DNA of 64,000 nucleotides from contig SAAJ01000002.1 of the NCBI GenBank assembly GCA_009929485.1, positions 62,001 to 126,000 on the forward strand, written 5' to 3'. This DNA is from Negativicutes bacterium. GTDB taxonomy: Bacteria > Bacillota > Negativicutes > Anaeromusales > Anaeromusaceae. The translations under genes and the position numbers were made by a program. The notes below the pieces were generated by a model. That model was not told where the DNA came from. It saw only the letters and a list, made by a program, of their open reading frames with translations, and did not search any database. Shown piece by piece: positions 10,960 through 20,438 of the stretch (within the stretch, counting starts at the first letter, position 1; every line of letters starts with the position of its first letter).

Positions 10960-10989
10960 AGTATACACTACGCTCCGACTCGCTGACAA
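10960..10989 (-). promoter_or_regulatory. Promoter of the DUF2156 gene
   Basis: Minus strand TTGTCA (10984-10989), an 18-nt spacer, and TATACT (10960-10965), ending about 50 nt upstream of the preferred ATG. Confidence 0.65.
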
Positions 10990-11050
10990 TAAAGACGCTT
11001 ATAGACGCAACTTCCTTATAATTCAGACAACACAAGCAACACTATTTTTA

Positions 11051-11111
11051 AGAAAAGAACAGGAGCTGAAAGCACGATTCAAAAGCGTTCTTCCAACCCC
11101 TGTTCTCTTTG
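11051..11111 (-). terminator. Probable terminator of the NSS transporter gene
   Basis: GAGAACAGG and CCTGTTCTT arms enclose a roughly 40-nt insert and are followed on the minus strand by TTCTTAAAAA. The long loop lowers certainty. Confidence 0.5.
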
Positions 11112-11141
11112 TCCCTGTGTGTAAAAGTCCGCAGCTCGTTC

Positions 11142-12500
11142 TTATAAAACGCCCACAGAGTGCAGAAAAATCAAACCAAGCAATACCGGCGTCACATAGC
11201 GCACGCTAAACCAATAAAAGGTAAACATGCCCCCTAACGGCAAGGCGCCGCCATTAGAAAACTCACGACGCAGTTCCTCCCAAGAGAGATGGCGCCGCAC
11301 AAAAATGACAAAGCACAAACCTCCTACAGGCAGCATAACATTCGAGGAAAGATAATCGAACCAATCAAAAAAGCCCCGACCCAACCAGGTGTAACTTCCT
11401 AAAAGGCTGGCTTTATCCACAGAAAGGGTAGCCAATATGCCTATGCAAAAAATGATCAGAGCGTTCAGCGCCGCTGCTTTTTTACGATCAACGCCATATT
11501 CTTCGCTCATCCAAGCGGTAGGCACCTCTACCAACGACAGCATCGCCGTTGTGGCTGCAATAGACGCCAAGAAGAAAAAGGCTACAAGAAGCAAGTTACC
11601 AAAAGGGATTTGTGAAAAAACCAACGGAATCGTCATAAACAGCAAGCCAGGACCTGCGCCAGGCTCTAGGCCAAACGAGAATACAGTAGGAAACACCGCC
11701 AAACCAGCCAGCAACGATACCATGGTATCGGACACGGCTACCTTAGCGCCTGTACGGAACAGATTATTATCAGCCGTAAAATAACTGGCATAAGTCGTCA
11801 TCGTTCCCATGCCCAAAGACAATTTAAAGAAGGCCAAGCCCATCGCCGTCAAAATCGCCGCACCGCTCAGCTTGCTAAAATCAACCTGGAAAAGAAAATC
11901 CACGCCGGCTCCAGCACCAGGCAGCGTTAGCGCCCGAAAGTCACAGATTAAAATTAAAACAAATAATAACGGCATCAAGGTCTTGGTCATACGTTCAATC
12001 CCTTTTTGCACACCGAAAGCAATAATGCTGGAAACAACCACCAATACAATAAACTGCCACAAAACCGGCGATAAAGGACCGACTACGACGGCGCCAAATT
12101 CAGCCTTGGCCGCCTCCATGGTTATGCCCACAAAATCACCTTGAATTGCCTTGAACAAATAGTAGTATACCCAACCAGCTACGCAACTGTAAAAAAACAT
12201 AATCAAATACGCTGACGCTACGCCCATGGTCCCCACATATTTCCAAGGCGTGCCTGGACTCAGCATGCTCATCGCCCCTACAGGATTTTTACGCGTTTTG
12301 CGCCCCACGTAAAACTCCGTCCACATTACCGGCAAGCCGATAAAGGCCACGCACAGCAAATACACCGCCAAGAACGCACCGCCGCCATATTCTCCCACCA
12401 AATAAGGGAATTTCCAGATATTCCCTAAGCCGACAGCCGATCCAAGGGTCGCAAAAAAGACGGCTAAGCCGGAAGAAAAGGTTTCTCTTTGTCCGTTCAT
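11142..12500 (-). CDS. Sodium-dependent (NSS/SNF family) amino acid transporter
   Basis: 452 residues with about 11-12 hydrophobic helices. The first helix carries the family signature GSAVGLGNIWKFPYL, which forms part of the substrate and sodium sites in LeuT-type transporters, followed by GGGAFLAVYLL. Members bring amino acids or related amines into the cell with Na+. The length is closer to 11-12 helix bacterial members such as MhsT and TnaT. The substrate cannot be read from sequence. The ATG at 12500 follows AAGGAAGTGAGG. No partner gene is adjacent. Confidence 0.92.
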   Translation of the reverse strand: MNGQRETFSSGLAVFFATLGSAVGLGNIWKFPYLVGEYGGGAFLAVYLLCVAFIGLPVMWTEFYVGRKTRKNPVGAMSMLSPGTPWKYVGTMGVASAYLIMFFYSCVAGWVYYYLFKAIQGDFVGITMEAAKAEFGAVVVGPLSPVLWQFIVLVVVSSIIAFGVQKGIERMTKTLMPLLFVLILICDFRALTLPGAGAGVDFLFQVDFSKLSGAAILTAMGLAFFKLSLGMGTMTTYASYFTADNNLFRTGAKVAVSDTMVSLLAGLAVFPTVFSFGLEPGAGPGLLFMTIPLVFSQIPFGNLLLVAFFFLASIAATTAMLSLVEVPTAWMSEEYGVDRKKAAALNALIIFCIGILATLSVDKASLLGSYTWLGRGFFDWFDYLSSNVMLPVGGLCFVIFVRRHLSWEELRREFSNGGALPLGGMFTFYWFSVRYVTPVLLGLIFLHSVGVL

Positions 12501-12631
12501 TTACCTCACTTCCTTCCTTAAATTTAATGGCTCTTTTTTGTGGTTACACTGCCTGCACCTTACTTGTATTATCATATATTGTCGGAATAATCGCAAACAT
12601 TCTCTTTCACAAGGCGCACCTAGCAGCAATA

Positions 12632-12686
12632 CTAAAAAAAATTGGACAAGACCGTCTGGCGCGTACGCCAAACAGCCTTGTCCATC
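12632..12686 (-). terminator. Intrinsic terminator of purL
   Basis: A long stem of about 19 bp (GGACAAG... / ...CTTGTCC) with a TACG loop, followed on the minus strand by TTTTTTTT; 45 nt beyond the purL stop. Confidence 0.9.
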
Positions 12687-12730
12687 CTAGCAAAGGTTGC
12701 CTATGTTGTCAATTTACAACATTACACTTC

Positions 12731-15700
12731 CTATTTTGCAAAATAGGCTACACCGGCTTCAAAAATATGCTGATCCTTCGCCCCAGGCACATTGGTGAAT
12801 ACATTCTCCCCAATTCGCTCGGAATGGCCCATTTTCCCCAACACCCGGCCATCCGGACTTGTAATGCCTTCAATTGCATCTAAAGAGCCATTCGGATTAT
12901 GAGGCAGCGCATGCGTAGGCTGGCCCGCCAAATCCACGTACTGTGTCGCCACTTGTCCAGCGGCGTGCAGCGTCTTCAGCCACTGCGACGAGGCGTAAAA
13001 GCGTCCTTCGCCGTGAGACATCGCCACTACATGCTCATCGCCGCTTTCCGTCAGCGCCAACCAGGGCGAACGATTATTAGTGACGCGCGTGCGAGCCAAA
13101 CAAGAAATATGCCGTCCCAAAGAGTTAAAGGTCAAAGTAGGGCAAGAAGCATCTAAAGGCCGAATTTCGCCAAAAGGCAGCAGTCCCAGTTTGATTAGCG
13201 CCTGGAAGCCGTTGCAAATCCCCAGCACCAAGCCATCCCGTTGCTGCAACAGTTCGGTCACGCCTTCGCTCAGAGCCGGATTGCGCAGCATCGTCGCAAT
13301 AAACTTACCGGAACCGTCCGGTTCGTCGCCAGCGCTGAAGCCGCCGGGAAGCATCAAAATATTGGCCTGCTTTAAGGCCGCCGCAAAAGCTTGCACCGAT
13401 TCTTCCACCGCCGCCGGCGTCAGATTACGAATCACCAGCGTTTGCGACACAGCCCCCGCTTTTTCAAACGCTCTGGCAGTGTCGTACTCACAGTTGCTTC
13501 CCGGAAAAACGGGAATAAGCACGCGGGGCTTCGCCAAACGCAGCGCACTGCGCCGCCGCTCTTTCGCAGCCCCCAGACTGCCTGCAGGCGTTCCAGCAGG
13601 AACAGAAGCCTTGGTAGGAAATACCTTTTCCAGCGGCGCTTCCCACGCAACTTGAGCCTGCTCAAGACGCAGACTCCGTCCTTGCAGCTCAAATTCCGGT
13701 TCTGCCGTTACCGTTCCCAGTTCTACCACGCGGCAGTCGGAAAGGGCCTCCGCCACATTTAGATCAGCCGCCACTTCAAGCAGCAAGCTGCCGTATTCCG
13801 GCGCAAATAAACCTGTCGGCTCCACTTCAGCGCCAAAACGCACTCCCAAGGCATTGCCAAAGCTCATGCGGCTGACCGCAGCGGCAATGCCTCCATAACG
13901 CACCGTCGAAGCCGCTTTAACAAGACCCTTGGCTGTCAATTCGCCTACGCGGTCATACATGGCGGCCATACCTGCAAAATCAGGGATTTCTTCAGCGTCC
14001 CGCGCTACAGGGAGCCATAACAATTTACTGCCAGCTTCCTTAAACTCCGGCGACACAACCTGCGACGCATGAGCCAGAGATACCGCAAAGGAAATTAAAG
14101 TCGGCGGTACATCCAATTCTTGGAAAGAACCAGACATGCTGTCTTTGCCGCCGATAGCCGGCAGCCCCAATTGCACCTGCGCTTCAAAAGCGCCCAATAG
14201 CGCCGCCAAAGGCTTGCCCCAACGCTGCGGGTCCGTCCCTAAGCGTTCAAAATACTCCTGGAAGGACAAGCGAATGCGCCGCCACTCACCGCCCATGGCC
14301 ACTACTTTCGCCACAGACTCCACCACCGCATACAGAGCGCCATGGAAAGGACTCCAGCTGCCGATCGCTGGATGGTAACCAAAGGTCATCACAGTGGCTG
14401 TTGTCGTTTCCCCCTGCAATACCGGCAGCTTAGCCGCCATGCCTTCGGCAGGAGTCAACTGGTGCTTGCCTCCTAAAGGCATCAGCACGCTTGCTGCGCC
14501 AATAGTGCTGTCAAAACGCTCCACAAGCCCCTTCTGACTGCATACATTCAGCTCGCCCAGCAAATTCAGCCAGGCCTCGCGCCAATCGACCACCGCCGCA
14601 GTTCCAAAGAAAGAAACATCCGACGGCTCAGCCACAAAGGCCTTGGTTGACTGCTTGACTCCAGCGGTATCCAAGAAATCCCGGCTCAAAGAAACAATTG
14701 CTTTGTCGCGCCACAACATAGTCAAACGCCGGTCATCGGTAACCGTAGCCACCACGGTAGCTTCTAAATTTTCCTCATCCGCATGACGCTGGAAGGCTGC
14801 GGCATTTTCTGCAGCGACAACAACCGCCATACGCTCCTGGGATTCCGAGATGGCCAGTTCTGTGCCATCAAGGCCTTCATATTTTTTGGGCACCCGGTCA
14901 AGCTCAATACGCACGCCGTCGGTAAGCTCGCCCACCGCAACAGAAACGCCGCCAGCGCCAAAATCATTGCACCGTTTGATCATCCGGCTTACTTCGCTGC
15001 GACGGAACAAACGCTGAATTTTACGTTCTGTCGGCGGATTTCCTTTTTGCACTTCTGCACCGCAAGTAGCCAAAGACTCTTCGGTATGCGCCTTAGAAGA
15101 ACCGGTAGCGCCGCCGCAGCCGTCGCGGCCAGTTCGCCCGCCTACGAGAATCACTACATCTCCTGGCTGCGGCTGTGCACGAACCACGTTTTCCTTGGGC
15201 GCCGCCGCCATCACCGCGCCAACTTCCATGCGTTTAGCCACAAAGCCTTCGTCATAGAATTCGGCCACCTGACCAGTAGCCAGACCAATCTGGTTGCCGT
15301 AAGAGCTGTAGCCTGAAGCCGCGCCTGTAGTAATCTTGCGCTGCGACAGTTTCCCAGGCAGTGTATCCGCCAAGGAACACCGCGGATCGCCGCTGCCGGT
15401 TACCCGCATGGCTTGATATACATAGGAACGACCGGAAAGAGGATCGCGAATAGCCCCGCCCAGACAAGTAGCGGCGCCGCCAAAAGGCTCGATTTCCGTC
15501 GGATGATTGTGAGTTTCATTTTTAAACATCACAAGCCATTCTTCGGGTTTGCCGTCTACTTCGGCTTCCACCACAACGCTGCAGGCATTGATCTCCTCAG
15601 ACGCATCCAGATCATCCAACAAGCCCCGCAGACGCAGTTCCTTCATGCCCAGCACCGCCACATCCATCAAGCAGATATCGCGATCTTTCTCCTTGGCGCC

Positions 15701-16495
15701 GTAAACCTTGCGCCGCGTAGCCAAATACGCATCATAAACGGCTGCAATCCGTTTACTATAACGACCTTCGCCGAAGCGAACCTCTTCCAGGCAAGTATGA
15801 AACGTCGTATGACGACAATGATCTGACCAATACGTATCCAGTACGCGAATTTCCGTCAGCGTAGGTTCGCGTTTTTCTTGGGTTTGAAAGTATTCTTGGC
15901 AAAAACGCAAATCCGCTGCGCTCATAGCCAGACCTAATTCAGCATGCAAAGCTCCTACTGCCGCCTCATCCAACGTCAAAAAGCCGGTCAGCACCGCCAC
16001 ATCGCCCGGCTGCACCAGCTCTTCTTCCAAGGTAGACGGTTTTTCCAGAGCCGCTTCACGCGCTTCAACAGGATTGATGCAGTACGCCTTGATGCGCGCC
16101 AATTCTTCCGCCGTTACAGCGCCGCCCAAGGCCAGCACCTTGGCCGTCCGAATTTGAGGCCGCTCGCCTGCCGACAAAAGCTGTAAGCACTGCGCCGCGG
16201 AATCAGCGCGTTGATCATATTGACCAGGCAAATACTCCATGGCGAAAAAGATGGTTTCCGGCCACACCGGCAAGACCTCTTCATGAACATCATCCACCAT
16301 AGGTTCCGCAAACACCAGAGATTTCGCCTGTTCCCATTCCTTCTCGCCCAACCCGGCCACATCGTACCGATTGAGTACGCGCACGCTGCGCAAGGAAGAC
16401 AAACCGAGATTTTCACGCAAATCCGCTAAAATGCCTGCTGCCTCCACCGCATGGTCCGCCCGTTTTTCAACGAAAATTCTTTTTACTGCCGACAC
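12731..16495 (-). CDS. purL: Phosphoribosylformylglycinamidine synthase, single-chain
   Basis: About 1,254 residues holding both the synthetase and the glutaminase, so separate PurS/PurQ subunits are not needed. It converts FGAR to FGAM in purine synthesis. The order is an N-terminal PurS-like segment, two AIRS-type ATP domains (DTYWSDHCRHTTFHT; NETHNHPTEIEPFGGAATC; GGKDSMSGSF) and a C-terminal class I amidotransferase (IPVFPGSNCEYDTA; GICNGFQ with the Cys nucleophile; AMSHGEGRF). The preferred start is the GTG at 16495, 7 nt after AGGAGG. The upstream in-frame ATG at 16519 overlaps the TATAAT box, so it cannot be the main start. There are no other pur genes in the window. Confidence 0.96.
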   Translation of the reverse strand: MSAVKRIFVEKRADHAVEAAGILADLRENLGLSSLRSVRVLNRYDVAGLGEKEWEQAKSLVFAEPMVDDVHEEVLPVWPETIFFAMEYLPGQYDQRADSAAQCLQLLSAGERPQIRTAKVLALGGAVTAEELARIKAYCINPVEAREAALEKPSTLEEELVQPGDVAVLTGFLTLDEAAVGALHAELGLAMSAADLRFCQEYFQTQEKREPTLTEIRVLDTYWSDHCRHTTFHTCLEEVRFGEGRYSKRIAAVYDAYLATRRKVYGAKEKDRDICLMDVAVLGMKELRLRGLLDDLDASEEINACSVVVEAEVDGKPEEWLVMFKNETHNHPTEIEPFGGAATCLGGAIRDPLSGRSYVYQAMRVTGSGDPRCSLADTLPGKLSQRKITTGAASGYSSYGNQIGLATGQVAEFYDEGFVAKRMEVGAVMAAAPKENVVRAQPQPGDVVILVGGRTGRDGCGGATGSSKAHTEESLATCGAEVQKGNPPTERKIQRLFRRSEVSRMIKRCNDFGAGGVSVAVGELTDGVRIELDRVPKKYEGLDGTELAISESQERMAVVVAAENAAAFQRHADEENLEATVVATVTDDRRLTMLWRDKAIVSLSRDFLDTAGVKQSTKAFVAEPSDVSFFGTAAVVDWREAWLNLLGELNVCSQKGLVERFDSTIGAASVLMPLGGKHQLTPAEGMAAKLPVLQGETTTATVMTFGYHPAIGSWSPFHGALYAVVESVAKVVAMGGEWRRIRLSFQEYFERLGTDPQRWGKPLAALLGAFEAQVQLGLPAIGGKDSMSGSFQELDVPPTLISFAVSLAHASQVVSPEFKEAGSKLLWLPVARDAEEIPDFAGMAAMYDRVGELTAKGLVKAASTVRYGGIAAAVSRMSFGNALGVRFGAEVEPTGLFAPEYGSLLLEVAADLNVAEALSDCRVVELGTVTAEPEFELQGRSLRLEQAQVAWEAPLEKVFPTKASVPAGTPAGSLGAAKERRRSALRLAKPRVLIPVFPGSNCEYDTARAFEKAGAVSQTLVIRNLTPAAVEESVQAFAAALKQANILMLPGGFSAGDEPDGSGKFIATMLRNPALSEGVTELLQQRDGLVLGICNGFQALIKLGLLPFGEIRPLDASCPTLTFNSLGRHISCLARTRVTNNRSPWLALTESGDEHVVAMSHGEGRFYASSQWLKTLHAAGQVATQYVDLAGQPTHALPHNPNGSLDAIEGITSPDGRVLGKMGHSERIGENVFTNVPGAKDQHIFEAGVAYFAK

Positions 16496-16517
16496 GCAAA
16501 CGCCTCCTAAACCGAAC

Positions 16518-16523
16518 ATTATA
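16518..16523 (-). promoter_or_regulatory. purL -10 box
   Basis: Minus strand TATAAT lies only about 20 nt upstream of the GTG start and includes the bases of a would-be upstream ATG. The -35 is weak, so this is a short-leader promoter call based on the -10. Confidence 0.5.
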
Positions 16524-16645
16524 GTACTCTTTGTTAAGAAAAAAAGCCAACTTTACCCTTGTTGCACCGCCAGTTTATCATGAATGTTCAGGCCTTGCAA
16601 GAGAGATACGTTCGCTTTATTCCGTGCTTTTTCGTAAAAATAGCG

Positions 16646-17422
16646 TTAAACTTTCGGTATTCTCCGTCCAGAAAAAATTTCCGCCATTTCTTTTTTTACG
16701 CGTTGTTTGATTTTTTTCTTTTCCCCAGGCAACAGTTCGTTTTTATCCGTCCCGAACAGGTACGTATCCAGATCAAAGTCCTTCAGCAGCATCTTCGTGT
16801 GAAAAATATTCTCTTGATAGACATTCACATCAATCATCTGATACAAATTACGAATTTCCGGGTCAATGTAATTTTGAATGGAATTAATTTTATGATCAAT
16901 AAAGTATTTTTTCCCTTTAATATCCCTTGTAAAGCCGCGCACCCGGTAATCCATAATGGCAATATCCGAACAAAAGCTGCGCAGCAAAAAGTTCAAGGCC
17001 TTCAGCGGCGAAATATGGCCGCAAGTCGATACGTCAATATCGGCGCGAAACGTACTAATCCCTTTGTCCGGATGGCTTTCCGGATACGTATGCACCGTAA
17101 TGTGGCTTTTATCCAAATGCGCCAAGACGGTCTCCGGTTGAATCTCCATATGTTCTTCCGCAATCAGCATAGTCACGCTGGCGCCTTGCGGGTCATAATC
17201 CTGTTTAGCAACATTCAGGACATTGGCGCCAATCATGCGCGCTACTTCTTCTAAAATGCTTGTCAGCCGTTCTGCGCTGTACTCTTCATCAATATAGGCA
17301 ATATAATCCCGCATGTGCTGCGGCGTCTTAGCGTAACAAATATCATATACATTAAAGCTCAACGTTTTTGTCAAGTTATTAAAACCATACAACTTAAGCT
17401 TTTTCAGACTTTTTATCTCCAT
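16646..17422 (-). CDS. speD: S-adenosylmethionine decarboxylase proenzyme (E. coli type)
   Basis: 258 residues from the ATG at 17422, which follows GAAGGAGAGCGCAA. It makes decarboxylated SAM, the aminopropyl donor for spermidine. It matches the long gammaproteobacterial SpeD class rather than the 120-residue Bacillus/Thermotoga class: [19 protein letters not shown] contains the Ser that self-cleaves and becomes the pyruvoyl group, followed by [19 protein letters not shown] and [11 protein letters not shown]. No speE lies nearby, so the partner aminopropyltransferase must be elsewhere or the product may be used differently. Confidence 0.95.
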   Translation of the reverse strand: MEIKSLKKLKLYGFNNLTKTLSFNVYDICYAKTPQHMRDYIAYIDEEYSAERLTSILEEVARMIGANVLNVAKQDYDPQGASVTMLIAEEHMEIQPETVLAHLDKSHITVHTYPESHPDKGISTFRADIDVSTCGHISPLKALNFLLRSFCSDIAIMDYRVRGFTRDIKGKKYFIDHKINSIQNYIDPEIRNLYQMIDVNVYQENIFHTKMLLKDFDLDTYLFGTDKNELLPGEKKKIKQRVKKEMAEIFSGRRIPKV

Positions 17423-17472
17423 TTGCGCTCTCCTTCTTCGGGTCATCCCCTGCTAAACCTTAGTTCTCTTTC

Positions 17473-17501
17473 ATTGTAACGAGATCTGAACAAATACTCA
17501 A
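17473..17501 (-). promoter_or_regulatory. speD promoter
   Basis: Minus strand TTGAGT (17496-17501), a 17-nt spacer, and TACAAT (17473-17478), about 50 nt upstream of the speD ATG. Confidence 0.65.
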
Positions 17502-17597
17502 TATCATGCCAGCATTTTCTGAAGGAGCCGCTGCCCTTTATGACGAATAGTACCGTTATTGACTCGTTATACTGCCCGCAAGAAAGAGGAGACCTAT

Positions 17598-18695
17598 ATG
17601 CAAAAGCTTCCGATTACCGACCTTAAAGCCGGCATGTTGACAGCCCGCTCTATTTTGGGCACCGATGGCCGCCTGCTGCTGGCACAGGATACAGTACTGA
17701 CAACCGCTTATATTGAACGCATGAACGAATTGGGAATTGCAGCCATTTACGTGCAAAATCCCTATTTAAAAGATATCAAAGTGCCTGAACTGGTCCGCGA
17801 TGAAACACGCTATGTCGCCATGCAGGCAGTGAAAGAATGTTTCGCCACCTTGAGAGACCGCCAGGTTTTTTCCGCGTACGCCGTCATCGCCGCTGCTGAT
17901 CAATTGGTTGAAGAAATTGTGGCAAACGGCAATGTACTTGTGCACCTTACCGATATCCGCGTACATGACGATTACACCTTCGCCCACAGTGTCAATGTCG
18001 CCATCTTATCCGCCCTTACCCTACTGCACATGGGGTATAAGGAAAAAGACCTGCGCATCGCAACCTTGGGCGCGCTGCTTCACGACGTGGGAAAAATGCA
18101 TATTCCCTTAGAAATTTTAGTAAAGCCAGGCGGCCTTACCACAGCAGAGATGGATATTATGCGTCAGCACGCTGAGCTTGGTTTTGATATTTTGCGGCAT
18201 GGTGAAAAAATCCCCCTCTTATCCGCCCATGTCGCCTTGCAGCATCATGAAAAAAACGACGGCACCGGCTATCCGCGCGGCTTAATCGGCGACAGCATTC
18301 ATCCTTTCGCCCAGGTCACCAGCATTGCCGATGTCTATGACGCAGTCACAAGCGACCGTCCTTATCGCTTAGGCATGGCCCCTGACCACGCATATGACCT
18401 GCTGCAGGCCTTGTCGGGCAGCCATTTTTCACCGCAAGCTTTAACAGAGTTTTTCGCTCATTTGGCCACCTACCCCATCGGCTCCTTTGTCTGCCTGAAC
18501 ACGGGCGCTTTCGGCATTGTGGTAGACGTCCCCTCCAAGCTTCCCTGCCGTCCCTTGCTTCAGTTGGTTACCGACGAAACCGGTCTGCCTTTAAGTGACC
18601 ATGTGACATTAGACTTAACGGAAAATTTGACTGCCAAAATTATTCGGTTGCTTACGCCAAAGGAAATTTCCGCACTCCCCCTTTGCCAAGCCTAA
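17598..18695 (+). CDS. HD-GYP domain protein, probable c-di-GMP phosphodiesterase
   Basis: 365 residues from the ATG at 17598, which follows AGAGGAGACCTAT. The N-terminal 120 residues (a DUF3391-like segment, LPITDLKAGMLTARS) precede an HD-GYP domain with HSVNVA, HDVGKMHIP, HVALQHHEKNDGTGYPRG and SIADVYDAVTSDRPYR, so the metal ligands and the GYP motif are intact. HD-GYP enzymes hydrolyse cyclic di-GMP, lowering its level and favouring motility over sessile growth. There is no receiver or membrane domain. The photolyase starts 22 nt downstream and may share the transcript. Confidence 0.93.
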   Translation: MQKLPITDLKAGMLTARSILGTDGRLLLAQDTVLTTAYIERMNELGIAAIYVQNPYLKDIKVPELVRDETRYVAMQAVKECFATLRDRQVFSAYAVIAAADQLVEEIVANGNVLVHLTDIRVHDDYTFAHSVNVAILSALTLLHMGYKEKDLRIATLGALLHDVGKMHIPLEILVKPGGLTTAEMDIMRQHAELGFDILRHGEKIPLLSAHVALQHHEKNDGTGYPRGLIGDSIHPFAQVTSIADVYDAVTSDRPYRLGMAPDHAYDLLQALSGSHFSPQALTEFFAHLATYPIGSFVCLNTGAFGIVVDVPSKLPCRPLLQLVTDETGLPLSDHVTLDLTENLTAKIIRLLTPKEISALPLCQA

Positions 18696-18717
18696 GCATC
18701 CAAGGAGGCTAGCGTCC

Positions 18718-20064
18718 ATGCAAGAAAGAATACGCCTGTTGCGCAATACCTTGCCTGATTCCGGGCCTGTTGTTTATTGGATGAGTCGCGAACAGCGCTG
18801 TCGTGATAACGCCGCTCTAGTGCATGCCGCCGCGCTTGCTTCGTCGCTGCAGCGTTCTTTAGTAGTCGTCTTTTGCTTGAGCCCTTCTTTCTTAGAAGCT
18901 TCCTGGCGTCATTACGAGTTCATGCTTCAAGGTCTAGAGGAAACCGAACAAGAGCTGGCAGCCTTAGGCATTTCTTTTCAGCTGTTGCCAGACGCTGCTC
19001 CAAAAACCTTGCCGCCTTTTCTAAGCCAACAGAAGGCGGCTTTTCTAGTTTGCGATCTAGATCCCCTTCGCCTAAAGCGGCTATGGCTAAAGGAGATCTT
19101 AGCACAAACAAGCCTGTCTGTGGCAGAAGTAGACGGTCACAACATCGTGCCTCTTTGGCTGGCCTCAGGCAAGCGCGAATACGCAGCCTACACGCTGCGC
19201 CCCAAAATCCACCGTCTTTTACCTCATTTCTTAACCGCCCCTGCAAGCATCGCGGTCCAAGGTCCTCCACTTGCACCGCGCACTCCTTGGGAAAAATGGC
19301 GAAACATCGGCATGCAGCACAGCGGCCCTCCGCCAGTAACCTGGCTAAAACCGGGCAGCGACGCCGCCTTGCGGAGACTGGACTATTTTCTTGAACATAC
19401 CTTGTCCGGTTATGCGTGGAGACGAAACGATCCAAATCAGCCCGGTCAATCCCAGCTTTCCCCTTATTTGCATTTTGGTCAGCTTTCCCCGCAGCGCGTC
19501 GCCTGGGAAGTGAGGCGGTTATTCCCCTCGGGCAGCCCAGACAGCGACGCATTTCTAGAAGAGCTTATTGTGCGCCGCGAGCTGGCGGACAACTATTGCT
19601 TCTATACGCCGGACTATGATCAAACAACCGCCTTTCCTTCTTGGGCGCAAGCAACCTTAAAAGAACACCTCAGCGACCCCAGGCCGGCATCCTATCTTTT
19701 TGCGCAACTGGAAACCGCCGCCACCGCAGATCCGCTTTGGAATGCCGCTCAGAACGAACTGGTTCAAACCGGGAAAATGCACGGCTATCTGCGCATGTAT
19801 TGGGCCAAAAAAATACTAGAATGGTCGTCGCAGCCCCAAGAAGCCCTGGAAGCAGCCATTCTCCTTAATGATCGTTATTCCTTAGACGGCCGCGATCCTA
19901 ACGGCTATGCCGGAATTGCTTGGAGCATCGGCGGCGTCCATGACCGCCCTTGGCCCAGCCGCCCTGTTTTCGGCAAAGTCCGCTCGATGACCTTCGGCGG
20001 CGCTAAAAAGAAATTCGACACTGCCAAATACATCGCCGCTCATGCGCCGGATAACCAAAAATAG
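18718..20064 (+). CDS. phr: Class II cyclobutane pyrimidine dimer photolyase
   Basis: 448 residues. The N-terminal antenna/Rossmann part starts VVYWMSREQRCRDNAAL, the opening of class II (Methanosarcina/animal type) photolyases. The FAD-binding part has YSLDGRDPNGYAGIAWSIGG and ends with HDRPWPSRPVFGKVRSMT, the class II signature. The enzyme uses blue light and FADH- to reverse UV-induced dimers. The ATG at 18718 follows AAGGAGG with a 9-nt spacer. A light-driven repair enzyme in an anaerobe fits exposure at sediment or water surfaces. Confidence 0.95.
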   Translation: MQERIRLLRNTLPDSGPVVYWMSREQRCRDNAALVHAAALASSLQRSLVVVFCLSPSFLEASWRHYEFMLQGLEETEQELAALGISFQLLPDAAPKTLPPFLSQQKAAFLVCDLDPLRLKRLWLKEILAQTSLSVAEVDGHNIVPLWLASGKREYAAYTLRPKIHRLLPHFLTAPASIAVQGPPLAPRTPWEKWRNIGMQHSGPPPVTWLKPGSDAALRRLDYFLEHTLSGYAWRRNDPNQPGQSQLSPYLHFGQLSPQRVAWEVRRLFPSGSPDSDAFLEELIVRRELADNYCFYTPDYDQTTAFPSWAQATLKEHLSDPRPASYLFAQLETAATADPLWNAAQNELVQTGKMHGYLRMYWAKKILEWSSQPQEALEAAILLNDRYSLDGRDPNGYAGIAWSIGGVHDRPWPSRPVFGKVRSMTFGGAKKKFDTAKYIAAHAPDNQK

Positions 20065-20073
20065 AGAAACAGA

Positions 20074-20232
20074 ATTGAACAAGAGAACTGGAGAAATGGA
20101 GGGTACGCAGGAGGGTTACGGAGTACGAGTTTTTTAACAGGAGTACAGGGAGTAGAGGGAGGCCTACGACGGCGGCGGCCATTGTATTTGAGACTTTTAT
20201 TGGAGCAAGACGGTCCGCAGGACGAAAACGCA
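20074..20232 (+). repeat. Intergenic repeat, copy 1
   Basis: This starts ATTGAACAAGAG right after the photolyase stop and shares long blocks with 43148-43294: TGGAGGG, ACGCAGGA, GGTTAC, GAGTACGAGTTT, AACAGGAG, GGAGCAAG and GTCCGCAGGACG, in the same order and on the same strand. It is purine-rich and shows no coding potential. Together with the nested palindrome and terminator it fills the 374-nt gap before glnK. Confidence 0.75.
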
Positions 20233-20348
20233 GACTAAGGCGGATTACAGTTTCGCCTGTTTGAGCGCAGCGAGTTAAGAAACTGCCGACTTAGACCGCG
20301 CTTTCGAGGCGCGCGCAAATCTTGTCTCAAATACAAGGCTGCTGCCGT
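20169..20348. repeat. Large nested palindrome (180 nt)
   Basis: The outer arms 20169-20194 and 20324-20348 pair over about 25 bp with few mismatches and both contain TTGTATTTGAGAC or its complement. Inside, GACTAAGGCGG (20233-20243) pairs imperfectly with 20286-20295. At the centre CAGTTTC (20248-20254) pairs with GAAACTG (20279-20285) around a loop containing TTGAGCGCAGCGAGTTAA. It overlaps copy 1 of the intergenic repeat; copy 2 lacks it. Confidence 0.7.
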
Positions 20349-20380
20349 TTGATGCATGTACTCCGGGCAATTAAGATGGC

Positions 20381-20430
20381 AAAAAAGAACTGCCTTCTGC
20401 GGGATGCGCCCGCAGAAGGCAGTTCTTTTT
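20381..20430. terminator. Bidirectional terminator between phr and glnK
   Basis: A perfect stem (GAACTGCCTTCTGCGGG and its complement) with a five-base loop flanked by A6 and T5, serving the convergent photolyase and glnK transcripts. Confidence 0.92.
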
Positions 20431-20438
20431 AGTTTCAC

